64,000 nt of DNA from GCA-016700035 sp964646575 (GTDB lineage: Bacteria > Patescibacteriota > Saccharimonadia > CAILAD01 > GCA-016700035): the NCBI GenBank assembly GCA_964646575.1, contig CAZYFT010000002.1, positions 21,024-85,023 of the forward strand. Direction: 5' to 3'. The notes below the pieces were generated by a model. It was not told the DNA's origin. It worked only from the letters and a program-made list of their open reading frames with translations, and searched no databases. Of the stretch, positions 25,401 through 33,651 are shown one piece after another. How positions within the stretch are numbered: the first letter of the stretch is position 1; every line of letters begins with the position of its first letter. Position numbers and translations under genes: made by a program.

Positions 25401-25856
25401 GCATTGCAATGCCCACCAGGAACTACCGACGCGGGTATCGGTGAAAAATATGGTGTCGGCCGCGTGCTCATGCACCGACTCCGACTCTGTAATGTACAAG
25501 GTATCACCGTAAATGTTTCAATTGCCAATTCGTTGAATGCCATGCTCACCGAGATGAAGGGAGCTGGTATTAATCTTGGAGGTTGGGGTTATCGAACCTT
25601 CGATAAACAGGTGGAGCTCAGAACTACAAATGGCTGTCCGGATACCTATAATAGTCCAGCAAGCACATGCGGAACACCAACCGCACGACCTGGACAATCA
25701 AATCACGAAAATGGAGAGGCGATCGATTTCACTTCCGGAGGATCAACATTGCGTAGCGGAACTCCAGGCTTCAATTGGCTTAAAGCAAACGCCGCTCGCT
25801 ACGGGTTTAAAAATCTGCCTTCAGAATCATGGCACTGGTCGATTGACGGGAAATAA
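22440..25856 (+). CDS. Bitopic secretion-locus protein with C-terminal VanY-type carboxypeptidase domain
   Basis: The 1138-residue product has an Ala/Lys/Ser-rich cytoplasmic N-terminus (about 1-170), one or two adjacent transmembrane segments (about 175-203), a large exported region of about 780 residues that I do not recognise, a Gly/Pro/Thr linker, and a C-terminal domain from about residue 990. That domain carries SNHENGEAIDF (the SxHxxGxAxD zinc motif) and ESWHWS (the last zinc His), the marks of D-Ala-D-Ala carboxypeptidase/endopeptidase family M15B. It would trim wall peptides outside the membrane. Location in the operon suggests it opens peptidoglycan for the machine. Confidence 0.82.
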   Translation: MFRLEGDSQDPLTSSRHYKDIKSAGKQSNTGPGSMADKAANGHIDSLSSAGKKGGEAAAKGSPSASGAASKGASSAGASATKEAGKAAADAAAKKSISKAVGKSLGKGLNVKGDLDDVKRTAQEDGAAAAAAAAGLKAAETVASKVPIASQVATAIRAGQAALAKVGINIKDQYIMYILLLVPILALVPVIVFALIVFFAWKNPQAVLKLSFTNFKTFVGAAQSLVIENGGASKMAYEVEAGSNRAVAAPGDAAKPEEGTYEYKLAQIDWEKAKYQTLPLDSRCVIKTKKVVSVLDGKERSIIESVELKTNPGRDLQGVARSNCINNTYPIWNTMMRSQFVRDGVNKNLNVRYAYAEPQDSTTLDESSDEFSTTLRDKTLTRIWNRGQAINKPIQSTPEEVTANDEEVKRFFTNTRKVQKYAEETNIAKYSNEVITCADMYVPKGDSYYQKDIDKMNHDLACGINPKDILLYTTSPPESSTNDPDPSIAIKPKRAALNVVCDLYYNLLAPDSDYAPAVDKYRQKVKDRINSAAVAGWQAMTYADTHQKRFIDLKELGGDFYKISGIQQGQEYNYALDYRKNGVALEPDAISRIVGYYNKQADAIPAIQQEKQYQDALNLIFTYVTSGGDASPCDAARDTGEFDNTTSNDPQRDAKINTFYSDVYPAFKKAIAGIDFYANPSQSKSVSQIYTDLTYEDLRFRLIRIESNVATAGTEDGPQNFNRMNFGMKAYTNAFTLSMGGNFLTQNEAISRDESTRVARYYDDKTKGIAWRFFNLDNPGSFASRLAVASTDKPQNIPGNITSTIAYVMNPIRNAAGENGTLTAFLTGESRVASASSVYDSSNLKLDPAGMPEAFNQINPIENARYIEGVKKNNPTLATELAGYDQCFKEFIPSRFHLLNPPPDKVDLYKNVCTPLLDSTATRDPNSLILRYRAYHFHMLQADALVYLSDPNKEDPNFSAPEGGSTTNPVAATPGGGTPTNPSGDTSALQCPPGTTDAGIGEKYGVGRVLMHRLRLCNVQGITVNVSIANSLNAMLTEMKGAGINLGGWGYRTFDKQVELRTTNGCPDTYNSPASTCGTPTARPGQSNHENGEAIDFTSGGSTLRSGTPGFNWLKANAARYGFKNLPSESWHWSIDGK

Positions 25857-25859
25857 TCT

Positions 25860-27770
25860 ATGAAAATAAGAAAACTACATCTCAATAAATTGAAGGCTAG
25901 ATTCGTTAGTTTTACGTACATTGTCTCTACATTGCTTCTTATTGTGACGCCAGCTCAAGCTGCGAGCGAACAGCGACAAGATATCGAGCGCACTCCTTTT
26001 TACGATAAAAATGCTGAACTAATTTGTGGGCCATCTGGCTCATCGCAAGCAGCAGGGGGCGGAGGACTTACGGTTGGGGGATCAGTCTACTATCTTGGTG
26101 ATTCCATAGGTGAAGGAGTTAAGACTCCTCTCGAAAAAAATCTCACAACAGCAGGCTATAAGATAGTGGTCAATGCGAGTAATTCTCGCTCTATCAGTGG
26201 TCCGGGAAGAGATGGGTTGTCTGGCTTGGAAGCGGCAGCGAAAGACGCCGCCGTGATTCAAGGCGCTCAAGTAGTAGTTATTGAGCTTGGCACAAATCCA
26301 GAGTCGAATGGTGATTTTGCAGGCAATCTTAATAACCTGATCACACAAATTAAAACAGCCGGCCCACAGGCAAAAATCTATCTTGTAGATGTTGCCGTAA
26401 CGACCGAACAAGCTACTCGACTCGGATCGGCTAATGTAAATAAAGCAATTTATGCAAAAGCCGCAGAGCTCGGTACGCCAGTGATAAGTAGATTTAAAAT
26501 TTATTATCCTGGGGGTAATCCGGAAACCTTCGAAAATACTGCAAGCCCCTCATTACCATTTGATGCCGCTGGAATTCATAGCCCTAACTCACAAGGTTAT
26601 GAAGCGCTTGCGGGAGTTATCCAGACCACCATCACTACCTCGAGTGCACTCGCAACACCAAGTGCATCCGACCCCTGTCAGTGTCCAGTTTCAGGGGGTG
26701 CCGGAGGAAGCGCGGCCACCATTAACCTTGCCGGTAACGATAATGTTGAAAAAGCATTTAACTTCTTCGTAAGCAAGGGCTTTACGCCACAGCAATCTGC
26801 CGGAATCGTAGGTAACCTGATTGCAGAATCTGGTGTAAATCCAAAGCGGGTCCAGAGTACCCCAACCCCCGAAGGGGACCGAGATAATATTACGGTCAAC
26901 AACAAAACTGGCTACGGCATCGCACAGTGGACTTCTTCTGGGCGACAGCAAGGCTTGGTTGATCTTGCACGATCCCGCGGCATGACTATCGAAGGCGATC
27001 TAGCGCTTCAGCTCGACTATTTAATGATTGAGCTTACCGTCGGCTATAAAGATGTATATGACGCTATTAAACTTTCCGCAGACCTTAAGGCCGCTTCAGA
27101 TGTATTTATGACCAAGTTTGAACGCCCTGCAGATCAGAGTGAAACTGCTCGGCAAAAACGTGCCGGTATGGGGCAGCAGGTACTAGATCTGTATGGCAAC
27201 GGCGCAAGTGCCAGTGGCGCCCTCATTAGCGGAGCAACAAACTGTAATACCGGAGCAGGGGGACAGGCGGCCGGCTTCGTAGGCTTCCCACTCCAAACCA
27301 CTAAAGCGCGAATGACCGAGCTAAATGGTGGTCAATTTAAGAATGGAGTGATGGGGCAAGGTGGACATCCATATGCAGCGCACGACATCATGGCCGACCC
27401 CGGCACCCCAGTAGCCGCAATTCTATCTGGCAAGGTTGTGCAGGTGGGAACGGATAAGTGTCCGGGTAGACTCATTGCTGTCTGGAGTGAGCAGGCAGGC
27501 GTAACTGTTGCATACCTACACCTATCCATCGAACAAACCATCGTGAAGGAAGGTGATTCTATTGCTGAAGGTCAAATAATCGGCTTCGTTGGGCCACCGG
27601 CAGCTGGCTGCGGAACCCCGCACCTCCACATTGATGCAAACACAACAGACCGCCGAATAGGCTGCAAGCGTGAAAGTTGTTCTGCAGAAAACAAAGCGCT
27701 GTTTCAGGCTGGAAGCGATAAGATTGGGCTACCAAAATCACTTTTCGATAGCTACCAAAGACTACCGTAA
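25860..27770 (+). CDS. Three-domain exported wall enzyme: SGNH hydrolase, phage-lysozyme-like domain, M23 peptidase
   Basis: The 636-residue product has a signal peptide (ending TPAQAAS near residue 37). Domain 1 (about 75-255) is SGNH: YLGDSIGEG, VVIELGTN and AAGIHSPNSQGYE. Domain 2 (about 292-450) resembles phage tail-tip lysozymes: ESGVNP and GYGIAQWTSSGRQQGL. Domain 3 (about 490-600) is a LytM/M23-like fold with GTPVAAILSGKVVQVG, a YAAHDIM segment in place of the common HxGxD, and TPHLHID with the HxH zinc pair. Three wall- or ester-active domains in one protein point to local peptidoglycan editing for the secretion machine. Confidence 0.85.
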   Translation: MKIRKLHLNKLKARFVSFTYIVSTLLLIVTPAQAASEQRQDIERTPFYDKNAELICGPSGSSQAAGGGGLTVGGSVYYLGDSIGEGVKTPLEKNLTTAGYKIVVNASNSRSISGPGRDGLSGLEAAAKDAAVIQGAQVVVIELGTNPESNGDFAGNLNNLITQIKTAGPQAKIYLVDVAVTTEQATRLGSANVNKAIYAKAAELGTPVISRFKIYYPGGNPETFENTASPSLPFDAAGIHSPNSQGYEALAGVIQTTITTSSALATPSASDPCQCPVSGGAGGSAATINLAGNDNVEKAFNFFVSKGFTPQQSAGIVGNLIAESGVNPKRVQSTPTPEGDRDNITVNNKTGYGIAQWTSSGRQQGLVDLARSRGMTIEGDLALQLDYLMIELTVGYKDVYDAIKLSADLKAASDVFMTKFERPADQSETARQKRAGMGQQVLDLYGNGASASGALISGATNCNTGAGGQAAGFVGFPLQTTKARMTELNGGQFKNGVMGQGGHPYAAHDIMADPGTPVAAILSGKVVQVGTDKCPGRLIAVWSEQAGVTVAYLHLSIEQTIVKEGDSIAEGQIIGFVGPPAAGCGTPHLHIDANTTDRRIGCKRESCSAENKALFQAGSDKIGLPKSLFDSYQRLP

Positions 27771-27784
27771 AAAGAAAGGGAACT

Positions 27785-28573
27785 ATGAATAAACTCTCCA
27801 CTCAAGCCAAGCTGATTATCGGACTCTCATTCGTAACCCTAGTATTGCTCTGCGTGATGATATATGTGCAGTTCGTTCAGTTTCGTATTGTTAAATCTAC
27901 CCCCGATACAAACAACTACCCAAGCACAATGGGCCTACTCGTAGTGGAGTTTAATGAAAAATTAGACGCCAAGGCTATTCAGGATGCATACAATAAAGAT
28001 GCAGCAAGTGTTATAAAGTTTAGTTTTGATAGCCCAGCCTATATAGAAGTGTATGATAAGACTCTCAAGATAACGATTCAGGAAACTGCTAAAGAAGGTA
28101 AGTACAAACTTCTACTTAATAATATTAAATCTGAAGACGGCAGTATATTTAAACAGGAAATTCCTTTTGTCGTAAAGAATATTGCATACAATGACATGCC
28201 CGAAGAAACGCAAAAACTTTTTAATGAGTATGCTTCAGAGGGAGAGACTCTGCCTCAAGATCCAATTGTAGGAGTGCTCCCTTACCAAACGGATAAGTAT
28301 AAAATTAGCTACGTTTTTCCAGAAGAAAATGTTGAGATACCCGCAACAATAACTATTACTATGAAATTCTTTGAGCCAGGTGATAATGCATTACCAGAAA
28401 CGCCAGCCCAAAGACAGGCTTATTTAAATGACCTCAGAAAATATCGGACCGAAGCGTTAGCCTACCTCAAAGATAAGGGCATCGATATTAATAAATATGT
28501 CATAAAATATACGGAGTTTGATTTACAAAACGAATTTCCGTCTGGATACGTCGCTCAACCAGAAACCGAATAA
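27785..28573 (+). CDS. Membrane-anchored exported protein, unknown
   Basis: The 262-residue product has a short cytoplasmic N-terminus, one transmembrane helix (about residues 11-33) and an exported domain rich in beta-type segments, for example VVEFNEKLDAKAIQDAY and YKLLLNNIKSEDGS, which look like a bacterial Ig-like fold. It starts 14 nt after the three-domain wall enzyme and has an AAAGAAAGGG ribosome-binding site, so it belongs to the secretion operon. A VirB8-like or accessory role is possible but not shown. Confidence 0.65.
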   Translation: MNKLSTQAKLIIGLSFVTLVLLCVMIYVQFVQFRIVKSTPDTNNYPSTMGLLVVEFNEKLDAKAIQDAYNKDAASVIKFSFDSPAYIEVYDKTLKITIQETAKEGKYKLLLNNIKSEDGSIFKQEIPFVVKNIAYNDMPEETQKLFNEYASEGETLPQDPIVGVLPYQTDKYKISYVFPEENVEIPATITITMKFFEPGDNALPETPAQRQAYLNDLRKYRTEALAYLKDKGIDINKYVIKYTEFDLQNEFPSGYVAQPETE

Positions 28574-28581
28574 TTTACTTT

Positions 28582-28854
28582 TTAGCCAATACGTATAAAT
28601 ATTTTTTCTAGTTTTTGACCGGTCTTCTTTACGATTTCGCGTTCTATCTGAATTTTACGCATACGAATTTCACTAGCCTCAACTGGATGACCAACAGTTA
28701 TACGTAATAAACCCTCGTTAAAACTCACCGAATCAACAGTTACTCCAGACCGTCTTTTTATAATCTCTTTAACCATCTTAAAAAACTGCAAGATATCAAA
28801 CTGCGCATCCAAGTTCTTACGTGACAAGCTGTCGCCAATTCTTTCAAAACTCAT
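28582..28854 (-). CDS. DUF721/DciA-like replication protein
   Basis: The 90-residue product resembles the DUF721 core: FKMVKEIIKRRSGVTVDSVSFNEGLLRITVGHPVEASEIRMRK in two adjacent pieces, a short alpha-beta unit. DciA proteins load or assist the replicative helicase in bacteria lacking DnaC. The position just after recF in the dnaA-dnaN-recF cluster is where DUF721 genes sit in many bacteria. It overlaps recF by 4 nt. Confidence 0.72.
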   Translation of the reverse strand: MSFERIGDSLSRKNLDAQFDILQFFKMVKEIIKRRSGVTVDSVSFNEGLLRITVGHPVEASEIRMRKIQIEREIVKKTGQKLEKIFIRIG

Positions 28855-29903
28855 GCTTGAGGCCTCGTTAAATCGAGTGTTTGCGCTGGCAACTTGAGCC
28901 GCTTATCAATATCGGTACTTGTAATAACTGTCTGAATTTCAGATAGCTCACTAATGAGTTGGCGCCGGCGAGATTCATCAAGCTCACTAAACACATCATC
29001 TAAAAGAAGCAGCGGCTGACGACCTTCACTTTTTTGCTTAACATACTCCAGTTCAGCAAGTTTGAGCGCCAGAAGAGCCGTGCGAGTCTCCCCGCGCGAG
29101 GCCATACTCTGAATAGGGTAGCCGTCGAACCAAAGCGACCAATCCTCGCGATGCGGACCTACAGTGGTTGTACCCAGAACGATATCGCGCTGGCGAGCCT
29201 CTAAAATGCGTCGCATAAAACCAGAGCTTTTCTCATTAAATTCCAGTTTCAGCTCATGCTCTCGTTTAGCAATCCTCGGCACCACCTCGGCCAAAATAGT
29301 AGCTAAGTCTGCAAGCAACATTGCTCGTTGCTCCGAAATTTCTTCAGCAACAGGAGCTAGTTGAGTCTCCAATATAAAAAGCTGGTCATCCAACTCGGCG
29401 ATGGGCGAGCGCTTGTTGCGCCACAAAAGCGAGTTACGCTGTTTTAAAATTCTGCGGAACGATAGAAAATTATTGCGATAATGCTCGTCGGTCTGTGTCA
29501 GAACCACGTCTACATAGCGCCTGCGGCGCTCTGGAGAGCCGGCAAGTAGGTTTAGGTCATTGGGCTCAAACAGGACTACAGGATGCCTCCCAAGCAGCGT
29601 AGAACGCGAAATCTTAACAGCATTACGTTCAAACTGCTTAGATTTACGTGGCATAAGTCGAGATACTACTCGAATCTGCTCATCATCGTACGTCGCCTCA
29701 ACTACGTAGCCGTCCTGGTTATGCGCAACAAGCTCTTCATCATCCCCTCGAAATGATCTCCCGGTTGCAGCCACATACATTGCTTCCAATATATTGGTTT
29801 TTCCCGTAGCATTTGGTCCAAGTATCAGAAAAACTGGCTCATCAAGAACTAGCTCTAGAGACTCATACGAGCGAAAATGCGCGAGATGCAAACGAGTGAG
29901 CAA
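28851..29903 (-). CDS. recF: DNA replication and repair protein RecF
   Basis: The 350-residue SMC-like ATPase shows Walker A LGPNATGKTNILEAMYVAAT (about 28-47), the ABC-type signature region SRGETRTALLALKLAE (about 265-280) and Walker B PLLLLDDVFSELD (about 297-310). RecF binds gap ends in DNA and helps load RecA. It starts 9 nt after dnaN ends on the minus strand, in the conserved dnaA-dnaN-recF order. Confidence 0.96.
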   Translation of the reverse strand: MLTRLHLAHFRSYESLELVLDEPVFLILGPNATGKTNILEAMYVAATGRSFRGDDEELVAHNQDGYVVEATYDDEQIRVVSRLMPRKSKQFERNAVKISRSTLLGRHPVVLFEPNDLNLLAGSPERRRRYVDVVLTQTDEHYRNNFLSFRRILKQRNSLLWRNKRSPIAELDDQLFILETQLAPVAEEISEQRAMLLADLATILAEVVPRIAKREHELKLEFNEKSSGFMRRILEARQRDIVLGTTTVGPHREDWSLWFDGYPIQSMASRGETRTALLALKLAELEYVKQKSEGRQPLLLLDDVFSELDESRRRQLISELSEIQTVITSTDIDKRLKLPAQTLDLTRPQA

Positions 29904-29911
29904 CGATCCTC

Positions 29912-31009
29912 CTAGCTGCGTAGCGGCATAATCAAATGGGTGTACTGGTTATTTTTATCAACCGGAACCACCACGCATGGATCTAGCTTATCATTCAGTC
30001 GCAATTCCACCTCATCAGTAGACATCACTCCGAGTGCATCAATCAGGAAACGGACATTGAGAGATATTGTCGCGTCAGCCCCTTCAAGTTTTAGTGAAAC
30101 CTCCGAAGTATTTTCGCCAACCTGCGCAGCCTCAGCATGCAACTGTAACGTTGAACCAGAAGCTTTTAATGTGATCGTGTGGGCGCTTTCGCGAGCAAAA
30201 ATTCCCGCCAACCGAGCCGCCTGAGTTAGTTCAGTGCGAGAAGTTTTTAGCTTAGTAGCGGCTTGAGAGGGGATAATCTGTGTATAATTCGGAAAGTTTC
30301 CTTCGATAAGTCGAGTAACGAGCTCTACATTATCAATAGTGACTCTAGCTTCTGATTTACCAAGCTCAAATGTGATCTCGGCCGATTCAGTAGCTCCCGC
30401 CAAGCGCAAAACTTCTTGCACTGTACGAAGAGGTAGTATCACTGTAGCTTCATTACCACCGGAAGAAGGAATGCGCATTTCCGCCAGGCGATAACTATCA
30501 GTTGCCGCAAAGATAAGCTCATCTGCGGAAGACTTCATGTAAACACCAGCGAGAACCGGTCGAGATTCATCAAGTGAAGCAGCCACGGCAACTTTTGTGA
30601 GAGCGTCTACTATCACATCTCTCTTTAGTACTAAGTTCTGCGGAGAGTCAATCGCCGGAATTGCAGGGAACTCCTCGGCAGACATGGCCTGAATCTGAAC
30701 TTCTGCACCCGCTGCAGCAATTTCTAATTTATTCTCATCTCCAGAAAGCATAATCTTATCACTTTGTAAGCTTTGGAGAGTCTCCAATAAGAGCTTTGCT
30801 GGAACGCAGACAACTCCAGTTTGTTCAGCTTTACAGCCAATCGTAACAGTAAGGGCAATCTCTAAATTTGTTGCTGAAAGACTTAATGAAGACTTATCAG
30901 CTTTTAAAAGAATATTACCTAGAATAGGTAAGCTTGTTCTTGATCCTACTACTCGGCTAACTGTAGCTACGGCTTTCACTAGGTTTTCTTGTACAACAGA
31001 TATTTTCAT
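29912..31009 (-). CDS. dnaN: DNA polymerase III beta sliding clamp
   Basis: The 365-residue product has three repeated clamp domains and the expected N-terminus (MKISVVQENLVKAVATVSR) and C-terminal MPLRS-type end. It encircles DNA and tethers the polymerase. The ATG at 31009 is preceded by AAAGAAAGGACCAG on the minus strand. The 335-nt spacer upstream carries DnaA boxes. Confidence 0.97.
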   Translation of the reverse strand: MKISVVQENLVKAVATVSRVVGSRTSLPILGNILLKADKSSLSLSATNLEIALTVTIGCKAEQTGVVCVPAKLLLETLQSLQSDKIMLSGDENKLEIAAAGAEVQIQAMSAEEFPAIPAIDSPQNLVLKRDVIVDALTKVAVAASLDESRPVLAGVYMKSSADELIFAATDSYRLAEMRIPSSGGNEATVILPLRTVQEVLRLAGATESAEITFELGKSEARVTIDNVELVTRLIEGNFPNYTQIIPSQAATKLKTSRTELTQAARLAGIFARESAHTITLKASGSTLQLHAEAAQVGENTSEVSLKLEGADATISLNVRFLIDALGVMSTDEVELRLNDKLDPCVVVPVDKNNQYTHLIMPLRS

Positions 31010-31344
31010 GAGCTGGTCCTTTCTTTAATCTTTAATATATATGGAAATGGTAGTAATGGGTGTTGTGGAAACTGGGGAGAAGTAGTTTTTAGAAGCTCTA
31101 GACCTCGAGAAAAATGCCCCCAAGGTGTGTGTGGATGGTGTGTGCATACTGGGTCTGGATGCCGTGGGGATAAGCTGGTGATTGTGGAGAACGGAAGAGG
31201 GGGTAGGGATAAGATGTGGAGAATTTTGATGGTAAACCACAATTTGCCAACACTTTTTCCGCAACTTTTCCACGAGGTTATCCGCATGTTGTCCACAGGC
31301 AAACTGTGGACAAAAACCGAAATTGTTCAGCACCTTATGCATTA
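31010..31344. other. dnaN-dnaA intergenic region with DnaA boxes, candidate part of oriC
   Basis: No gene is seen. TTGTCCACA at 31289-31297 and its inverse TGTGGACAA at 31305-31313 are one-mismatch DnaA boxes facing each other; TTATCCGCA at 31278-31286 is another near match, and several TGGGGATAA/GGGATAAG and TGTGGA words lie at 31140-31230. The plus strand is strongly G-rich (GTGGGG, GGAGAA, GGAAGAGGGGG). It could be the origin or the dnaN promoter control region. Confidence 0.6.
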
Positions 31345-32751
31345 CTAGGCCGCCATAAACTCTTGATGGATACGCTGACGAACCTCAACTATCTCTTGGG
31401 TGACGGGGTCTTTAGATTGCATGAGGGTTTCGACTTTATCGCAGCCGTGCATGATGGTGGTGTGGTCGCGACCCCCTAAGTGTCCGCCTATTTGAGGGAA
31501 TGAGAGGTCGAGTTCGGAGCGCAAAATATACATTGCTATTTGACGTGGCAATACAACGTCTTTACTGCGTCTTTTTCCAGATAGGTCATCAGAGCTGAGG
31601 CCATAGTATTGAGCAATCTCTTCTATTACTTGTTTGGGACTTGGTTTGCGTCGGCTTCCGCCGGTCTGTGAGGGACCGCCCAGAATTTGGGCAACAATCT
31701 CGAGTGATGGTTTTTCGTGGTGGAGTTCACAGTGCATATATACCTTATTAAAACCACCCTCGAGTTCACGAATGTTGGTCGAAATTCTTTCAGCAATAGC
31801 CTCAGCAATTTCAAGCGAGATAGAGAAATTCTTTTCCTCGGCCTTAGCCTGAATAATTGCAACGCGTGTTTCGAGATCTGGGGGTTGAATATCTACCACC
31901 ATACCCCACTCAAACCGACTCCGGAGGCGCTCTTCTAGCTCAGGAATTTCCTTTGGAGGTCGATCGGAACAGATGACAATCTGCTTATTAGCTTGGTGGA
32001 GTGCGTTAAACGTGTGGAAGAATTCTTCCTGAGTTGTTTCTTTCTTCTTAATAAACTGAATATCATCCACAAAAAGCACATCCACTTCACGGTATTTATT
32101 GGTGAAAGCTTCAGACTTACGCACTGAATCTACAAAGGTTTTATAGAACTCCTCGATGGTGATATACATCAGCTCGAGATTTTTATTGCGGCGAGTAAGT
32201 TCACCATAAATTCCCCACATCAGATGTGTCTTCCCGACTCCAGCTGGACCATAGAGAAATAGGGGGTTGTAGTCGGTTCCAGGCTTTTCGGCTACCAGAC
32301 GAGCGGCTGAGTGGGCTAATCGATTTGATGAGCCCACAATGAAGTTGTCGAAGTTGTACCGTTCAACAAGATGTTGTTTTTGATTGAAAAGATTTGGTTG
32401 AGGGGCGGTTTGTCGAGTATTGCGACCCAATGGTTTTCGTTGTGGCTGAGTAGAGGAGGGTAACTCTAATTCTATATCGCTACTTTGCGTATTGGAGCGA
32501 ATAACGTAATCAATCTTTTCGATACCTTCAATATGGTTGGCGAGGGCATCCAAAATATCATTCTCAAATCGGGCCTTTATTTGAGCGCTAGAAAAAGGAT
32601 TGGGAACAACTAATACGGCGGTGTTACCTTGAACTGAATCGAGAATAACGGGTTTTACAAATGTCTTAAAACTGTGGCCACTCAGGGAAACTTCAAGTTC
32701 TCCAAGTATTGTCTGCCAAATCGAATTTAAGTCAGAGCGCTGTTGCCCCAT
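31345..32751 (-). CDS. dnaA: Chromosomal replication initiator DnaA
   Basis: ATG at 32751 is chosen, with AAGGAG 9 nt upstream; the frame is open to 32823, but that extension lies in the DnaA-box region. The 468-residue product has domain I (LNSIWQTILGELEVSL), a linker, the AAA+ domain with Walker A YGPAGVGKTHLMWGI (about 166-180) and Walker B VLFVDDIQF, and the DNA-binding domain IV ending GGRDHTTIMHGCDKVE, the DnaA-box recognition signature. It opens the replication origin. Confidence 0.97.
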   Translation of the reverse strand: MGQQRSDLNSIWQTILGELEVSLSGHSFKTFVKPVILDSVQGNTAVLVVPNPFSSAQIKARFENDILDALANHIEGIEKIDYVIRSNTQSSDIELELPSSTQPQRKPLGRNTRQTAPQPNLFNQKQHLVERYNFDNFIVGSSNRLAHSAARLVAEKPGTDYNPLFLYGPAGVGKTHLMWGIYGELTRRNKNLELMYITIEEFYKTFVDSVRKSEAFTNKYREVDVLFVDDIQFIKKKETTQEEFFHTFNALHQANKQIVICSDRPPKEIPELEERLRSRFEWGMVVDIQPPDLETRVAIIQAKAEEKNFSISLEIAEAIAERISTNIRELEGGFNKVYMHCELHHEKPSLEIVAQILGGPSQTGGSRRKPSPKQVIEEIAQYYGLSSDDLSGKRRSKDVVLPRQIAMYILRSELDLSFPQIGGHLGGRDHTTIMHGCDKVETLMQSKDPVTQEIVEVRQRIHQEFMAA

Positions 32752-32911
32752 ACTCACCACTCCTTCACATAGCTTTATCTGTATACTACTAGTTTTCCAC
32801 AGGTCTGCCAAGTATTTATCCACATATCACCCACAATATTCTGAGGAGCTGTGGATATGTGGATACGATGGGGTTGAAATATTGGCAGAAAATAGGTATA
32901 CTAGTGCAGTT
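32752..32911. other. dnaA-rpmH intergenic region with four DnaA boxes, candidate oriC
   Basis: TTTTCCACA (32793-32801), a perfect TTATCCACA (32816-32824), TGTGGATAT (32850-32858) and TGTGGATAC (32858-32866) lie in 74 bp in mixed orientation. The segment also holds the dnaA and rpmH promoters (TATACT at 32898-32903 for rpmH), so DnaA may also control its own gene. Cumulative skew would be needed to decide which cluster is the working origin. Confidence 0.7.
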
Positions 32912-33046
32912 ATGAAACGGACTTATCAACCAAAGAAACGCCGTCGCCAGCGAGTGCACGGATTTATGGCTCGTATGAAGACTCGAGTTGGTCGCGCAGT
33001 TTTGAAGCGTCGCCGACTTAAAGGTCGGTCACGCGTAGCTATCTAA
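32912..33046 (+). CDS. rpmH: Ribosomal protein L34
   Basis: The 44-residue product is the standard highly basic L34 (MKRTYQPKKRRRQRVHGF, then ending RRLKGRSRVAI). It is the first gene of the conserved rpmH-rnpA-yidD-yidC-jag series, divergent from dnaA. TATACT ends 9 nt before the ATG, so its leader is very short. Confidence 0.97.
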   Translation: MKRTYQPKKRRRQRVHGFMARMKTRVGRAVLKRRRLKGRSRVAI

Positions 33047-33060
33047 AAGGTAGGCGACCC

Positions 33061-33396
33061 ATGTTTGCGCGCTCACAGCGCCTCAAAAAAAGCTCTGACA
33101 TTGCTCGTGTGTATAAGCGAGGAAACAGAGCTTTTTCTGATCATTTAAAGTTACACTTCTTAGTTAATCCGCGAGGCGGAATGCGAGTAGCGGTTGTGGC
33201 TTCCAAAAAGCTTGATAAGCGGGCTGTCGTTCGTAATCGGGCAAAACGCCGAGTTCGTGAATTGTTAAAAGCCGAGCTAATAGGTGCGACGTATGCTGGA
33301 TTTGATATACTAGTAACCATACAGGCGGGCATTGAGGATGTGAGCATCGATGCCTTGCGACGAGAGGTGCAAAAACTTGTTGGAAGGATACGTTGA
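33061..33396 (+). CDS. rnpA: Ribonuclease P protein component
   Basis: The 111-residue basic protein has the RnpA signature VVRNRAKRRVRELLKAEL near residues 60-77 and the N-terminal FARSQRLKKSSDIARVYKRG. It binds the catalytic RNA and helps mature tRNA 5' ends. It lies between rpmH and yidD as usual; yidD starts immediately after its stop. Confidence 0.96.
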   Translation: MFARSQRLKKSSDIARVYKRGNRAFSDHLKLHFLVNPRGGMRVAVVASKKLDKRAVVRNRAKRRVRELLKAELIGATYAGFDILVTIQAGIEDVSIDALRREVQKLVGRIR

Positions 33397-33648
33397 GTGC
33401 GACGAGCTGCACAAAAAGTAATTCGTGGTTATCAGCGCACATTGTCGCCCGATCATGGGGCACTCAAAGTGTTGTATCCGTATGGCTGTTGCCGGTTTTA
33501 TCCCACCTGTAGTGAGTATGCACACGAAGCAATCGGTAGATATGGGATTGCAAGAGGAGGGGCACTCGCAGTAAAGCGACTAGGGCACTGTCATCCATGG
33601 AATGCCGGCGGTATAGATCTAGTGCCCGATATAGAAAAGAAAGGTTAA
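33397..33648 (+). CDS. yidD: Membrane protein insertion efficiency factor YidD
   Basis: The 83-residue product has the YidD pattern RGYQRTLSPDHG, then CRFYPTCSEYAHEAIGRYG and HCHPWNAGGIDLVP. GTG at 33397, directly after the rnpA stop, is used as the start. It is a short amphipathic helper for Sec/YidC membrane insertion. Confidence 0.94.
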   Translation: MRRAAQKVIRGYQRTLSPDHGALKVLYPYGCCRFYPTCSEYAHEAIGRYGIARGGALAVKRLGHCHPWNAGGIDLVPDIEKKG

Positions 33649-33651
33649 GAA

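Noticed and set aside
32752..32823. 24-residue extension of DnaA
   Set aside because: It covers DnaA boxes, and AAGGAG fits the start at 32751.
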